Shown here one piece after another: positions 61,848 through 64,000 of a DNA stretch of 64,000 nt. This DNA is from Candidatus Omnitrophota bacterium (lineage in GTDB: Bacteria; Omnitrophota; Gorgyraeia; 2-02-FULL-51-18), in contig JAJVIE010000003.1 of assembly GCA_022072175.1 (NCBI GenBank), positions 1,070,483 to 1,134,482 on the forward strand, given 5' to 3'. The notes under the pieces were generated by a model. The model worked only from the letters and a program-made list of their open reading frames with translations. It had not been told where the DNA came from and did no database searches. Made by a program: the position numbers and the translations under genes. Within the stretch, counting starts at the first letter, position 1, and every line of letters starts with the position of its first letter.

Positions 61848-62734
61848 CAGACCTGCCTCATCATCTTGGACGCCTTGATCTGCACCATCGAGATCGCCAA
61901 GAGGATCAGACCGAACACCACGCCCATCGCGCAGGCATAACCGAACTTGGACGAACCGATCATGGTCGACACGATGCGGGTGATGGGCACCTCGGTGTGA
62001 TAACCGGGCCCGCCGCCGGTGGTGGCGATGATGATATCGAACACCTGCATCGTCCCCAGAATGGTGAGGATGGACACGAGGATGAACACCGGGATCATCA
62101 GCGGCACCGTAACATGGCGGAACATGACCCAGGCATTGGCCCCGTCCACGCGGGCGGCCTCGTACAGCTCACGCGGGATGCTCTGCAGGCCCGCCAACAG
62201 GATGACGAAGCCCCATCCGAAACCCTTCCACATGTGGATGATCGAGACGGCGATCAACGCGGTACGGCTGTCCGCCAGCCAAGCGCGGGAGAGGTCCTCG
62301 AGACCGATGAAGGCCAGGAAATGGTTGAGCAGGCCGTAGTTGCCGTCGTAGATCCAGTTCCAGATGAGACCGACCACGATGCCCGAGAGCACCGGCGGCA
62401 GATAGAAAATGACGCGGTAGACATTGCCCCCTTTGATGTCGCGGTCGCACAAGAGGGCCAGACCGAGCGCGAGGAAATTCTGCACCGTCAGCGCCAGGAA
62501 CGTCACGTAGAACGCGTTGCGCATCGAATGCCAGAACACGGGATTGTCCGTGAACAGATCGATGAAATTGGCCAGACCGATGTAGTTGAGCTGAGGCGAG
62601 ATGCCGTCCCAGTCGGTGATGGACAGCTGGAAGACCTTGTAGAACGGATAGATACTGAAGATCAGGAATAGAAGAAGGGCCGGCAGGACGAACACATAGT
62701 TACCCACGATGTGCCTGACGCGGTGAAGGTTCAT
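61847..62734 (-). CDS. ABC sugar transporter permease, MalF type
   Basis: A 295-residue inner-membrane protein with six helices; EAA loop ELYEAARVDGANAWVMFRHV near residue 190. CUT1 family. It lies between the binding protein and the MalG-type permease, the usual order. Confidence 0.93.
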   Translation of the reverse strand: MNLHRVRHIVGNYVFVLPALLLFLIFSIYPFYKVFQLSITDWDGISPQLNYIGLANFIDLFTDNPVFWHSMRNAFYVTFLALTVQNFLALGLALLCDRDIKGGNVYRVIFYLPPVLSGIVVGLIWNWIYDGNYGLLNHFLAFIGLEDLSRAWLADSRTALIAVSIIHMWKGFGWGFVILLAGLQSIPRELYEAARVDGANAWVMFRHVTVPLMIPVFILVSILTILGTMQVFDIIIATTGGGPGYHTEVPITRIVSTMIGSSKFGYACAMGVVFGLILLAISMVQIKASKMMRQV

Positions 62735-62783
62735 ACGGCCTCTTCCGGGACGTTGTGTCCGGGTCGAACCCGCGGGACGCGGA

Positions 62784-64000
62784 TCAACCCTGCTTCTTCA
62801 TCTCTTTTTCTTTGACGCGCTGCACTTCTTCGGCGACCTGCTCGGGGGATTTTTCGCCGATCATAATAGACTGGATACCCTTGTCGAACGCCTCGATCAC
62901 GGCGGGCAGTTCGTTGACGGGATAAAGGCTCGGATGAGTGACGTGGTCCATGTCGTCCGCGAACTGCGCCAACACCGGCGGGATCTGGCCCAGGCTCTTG
63001 GCGTTGGACGGCAGGTTGAGGGTCTTCTCGCAGAGGTAAGCCTGCTGTGACTCCGCGGTGAACCAGCGCAGGAACTTGATCGCCTCCTCGACGTGGGCCG
63101 AGCGGCCGTTGACCACCAAAGAACTGCCGGCGCCGCCCCAGATCCGGGGAGGGTTGGTTTCGTTCACCAGCGGCGGCAGCATCGGCGCGTAGTCGAGCGT
63201 GGGGTTCATGCCGGCGTAGACGTTGACGCACCAGGAGCCGTTGAACGCATAGGCCGCGCGCGAGTTGGCGAACGTCTGCTCGGCGGTCTTGTTGACCATG
63301 GTCACCGCGCCGTCCACGAACACCTTCGCGTCGGTCATTTCCTTGAAGAGAGCCAGCGTCCGCACCCAGTCGGGGTCGGTATAGGGCACCTTGCCGGCAT
63401 AGGTGTCGAAGACCTTCTGCTCGCCCATGATGTTCATGGCGAAGTTGGAGGCCAGAGCATCGATGAGCCAGATCTCGCCGAAACCGCTGACGAAGCGCGG
63501 GATCCCCTTCTGCTTAAGGGCTTCGCAATGGGCCATGAACTCCGCCCATGTACGCGGCGGAGAGTCCGGGTCCAGGCCTGCCTGGCGATAGAGTTCCCGA
63601 TTGTACACCATCTGGATGGTCATGACGTCGAGCGGGGCGCCATAGATCCCGAACGGCACTCCGTGCTCGTTGCCGTTGAGGAACTCGTTGACGGACAGCG
63701 CTCTCGGGAAAAGGCTTTCGCGCCACGTGCCGCCCGAGGCTTCGGGGGCGTTCATGGCTTCCGTGAGGTTGGCGACATAACCGGACTTGATGAAGCTGGC
63801 GAAATCCCTCTTCTCACCGAGGATGCCGAAGACATCAGGGAGCTTGTTGGTCTGAGCGGAGGCTTTGACACGCTGGGCATAAGCCTCGGAAGGAGCGTAC
63901 AGCTCGAAACGAACCTCGATACCGGTCTGTTCCTGGTAACGCCGCGCCAACTCGAGGAAAGCCTCCTCGCGATCGGACATCCAGTGCCACACGGTGATCA
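62784..64000 (-). CDS. ABC sugar transporter substrate-binding protein, N terminus outside window
   Basis: A family 1 extracellular solute-binding protein of the CUT1 class; the first residues and signal peptide lie beyond the right edge, since in-frame coding (ITVWHWMSDREE) continues to the last base. Typical blocks: ITVWHWM near the start, LPDVFGILGE, AAYAFNGSWCVNVYAG and NPPRIWGGAGSSLVVNGRS. It would deliver an oligosaccharide to the two permeases. Confidence 0.92.
   Translation of the reverse strand, partial: ITVWHWMSDREEAFLELARRYQEQTGIEVRFELYAPSEAYAQRVKASAQTNKLPDVFGILGEKRDFASFIKSGYVANLTEAMNAPEASGGTWRESLFPRALSVNEFLNGNEHGVPFGIYGAPLDVMTIQMVYNRELYRQAGLDPDSPPRTWAEFMAHCEALKQKGIPRFVSGFGEIWLIDALASNFAMNIMGEQKVFDTYAGKVPYTDPDWVRTLALFKEMTDAKVFVDGAVTMVNKTAEQTFANSRAAYAFNGSWCVNVYAGMNPTLDYAPMLPPLVNETNPPRIWGGAGSSLVVNGRSAHVEEAIKFLRWFTAESQQAYLCEKTLNLPSNAKSLGQIPPVLAQFADDMDHVTHPSLYPVNELPAVIEAFDKGIQSIMIGEKSPEQVAEEVQRVKEKEMKKQG

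Overview
The window is a GC-rich bacterial chromosome segment of 64 kb. The run gatC-gatA-gatB-ctp-yibQ-tsaD-polA-glgA-coaE-rho-rpmE-prfA-prmC-murA-rpsP-trmD-rplS-rnhB-guaA, a PEP-CTERM protein, Gram-negative outer-membrane proteins and c-di-GMP-I riboswitches suggest a didermic bacterium of the PVC neighbourhood, most likely Omnitrophota-like. That placement is inference; there is no rRNA here to confirm it.

Layout. 0-8 kb: a partial aminotransferase, DoxX, a zinc-ribbon protein, a DedA-like protein, a large membrane protein, a diguanylate cyclase with an intact inhibitory site and two divergent FkbM methyltransferases. 8-13 kb: an accessory stretch with a MATE transporter, small secreted proteins, a PEP-CTERM protein, a RelA/SpoT-domain protein and a REP-like palindromic repeat family; 10.8-12.7 kb is visibly AT-richer. 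12.8-33.3 kb: one very long minus-strand run of about 22 closely spaced genes for translation, cell wall, DNA replication and nucleotide synthesis, headed by what looks like a leaderless promoter at gatC. 33.3-37.7 kb: tRNA-Glu(CTC), tRNA-Leu(GAG) and tRNA-Gln(CTG), each followed by an unusual repeat that copies its T arm, plus long palindromes and a GH94-like phosphorylase. 37.7-42.4 kb: gltX and a second, larger phosphorylase-like protein.

42.4-50.2 kb holds what I consider the main discovery. Three c-di-GMP-I (GEMM-I) riboswitches precede a small secreted protein and two nearly identical pilin-like subunits. Beside them are a PapD-like chaperone, a 960-residue beta-barrel protein with a CpaC-like N terminus and SdrD/Cna-B-like C-terminal repeats, and a secreted protein built of three repeated modules. 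This looks like an undescribed chaperone/usher-like surface-fibre system under c-di-GMP control.

50.2-64 kb is a minus-strand carbohydrate locus: ABC sugar importer, two secreted or anchored clan GH-A glycosidases, a carbohydrate-binding-like protein, a PilZ protein joined through a membrane segment and coiled coil to an alpha/alpha-barrel domain, a GH116-like enzyme and a large outer-membrane barrel. Together with the two phosphorylase-like enzymes and glgA it suggests uptake or remodelling of a beta-glucan. The c-di-GMP parts (cyclase, three riboswitches, PilZ effector) tie fibre production and polysaccharide handling to one second messenger.

Promoters in the first 7 kb and at gatC place an (often extended) -10 box only 6-8 nt before the start codon, so leaderless mRNAs seem common in this genome.
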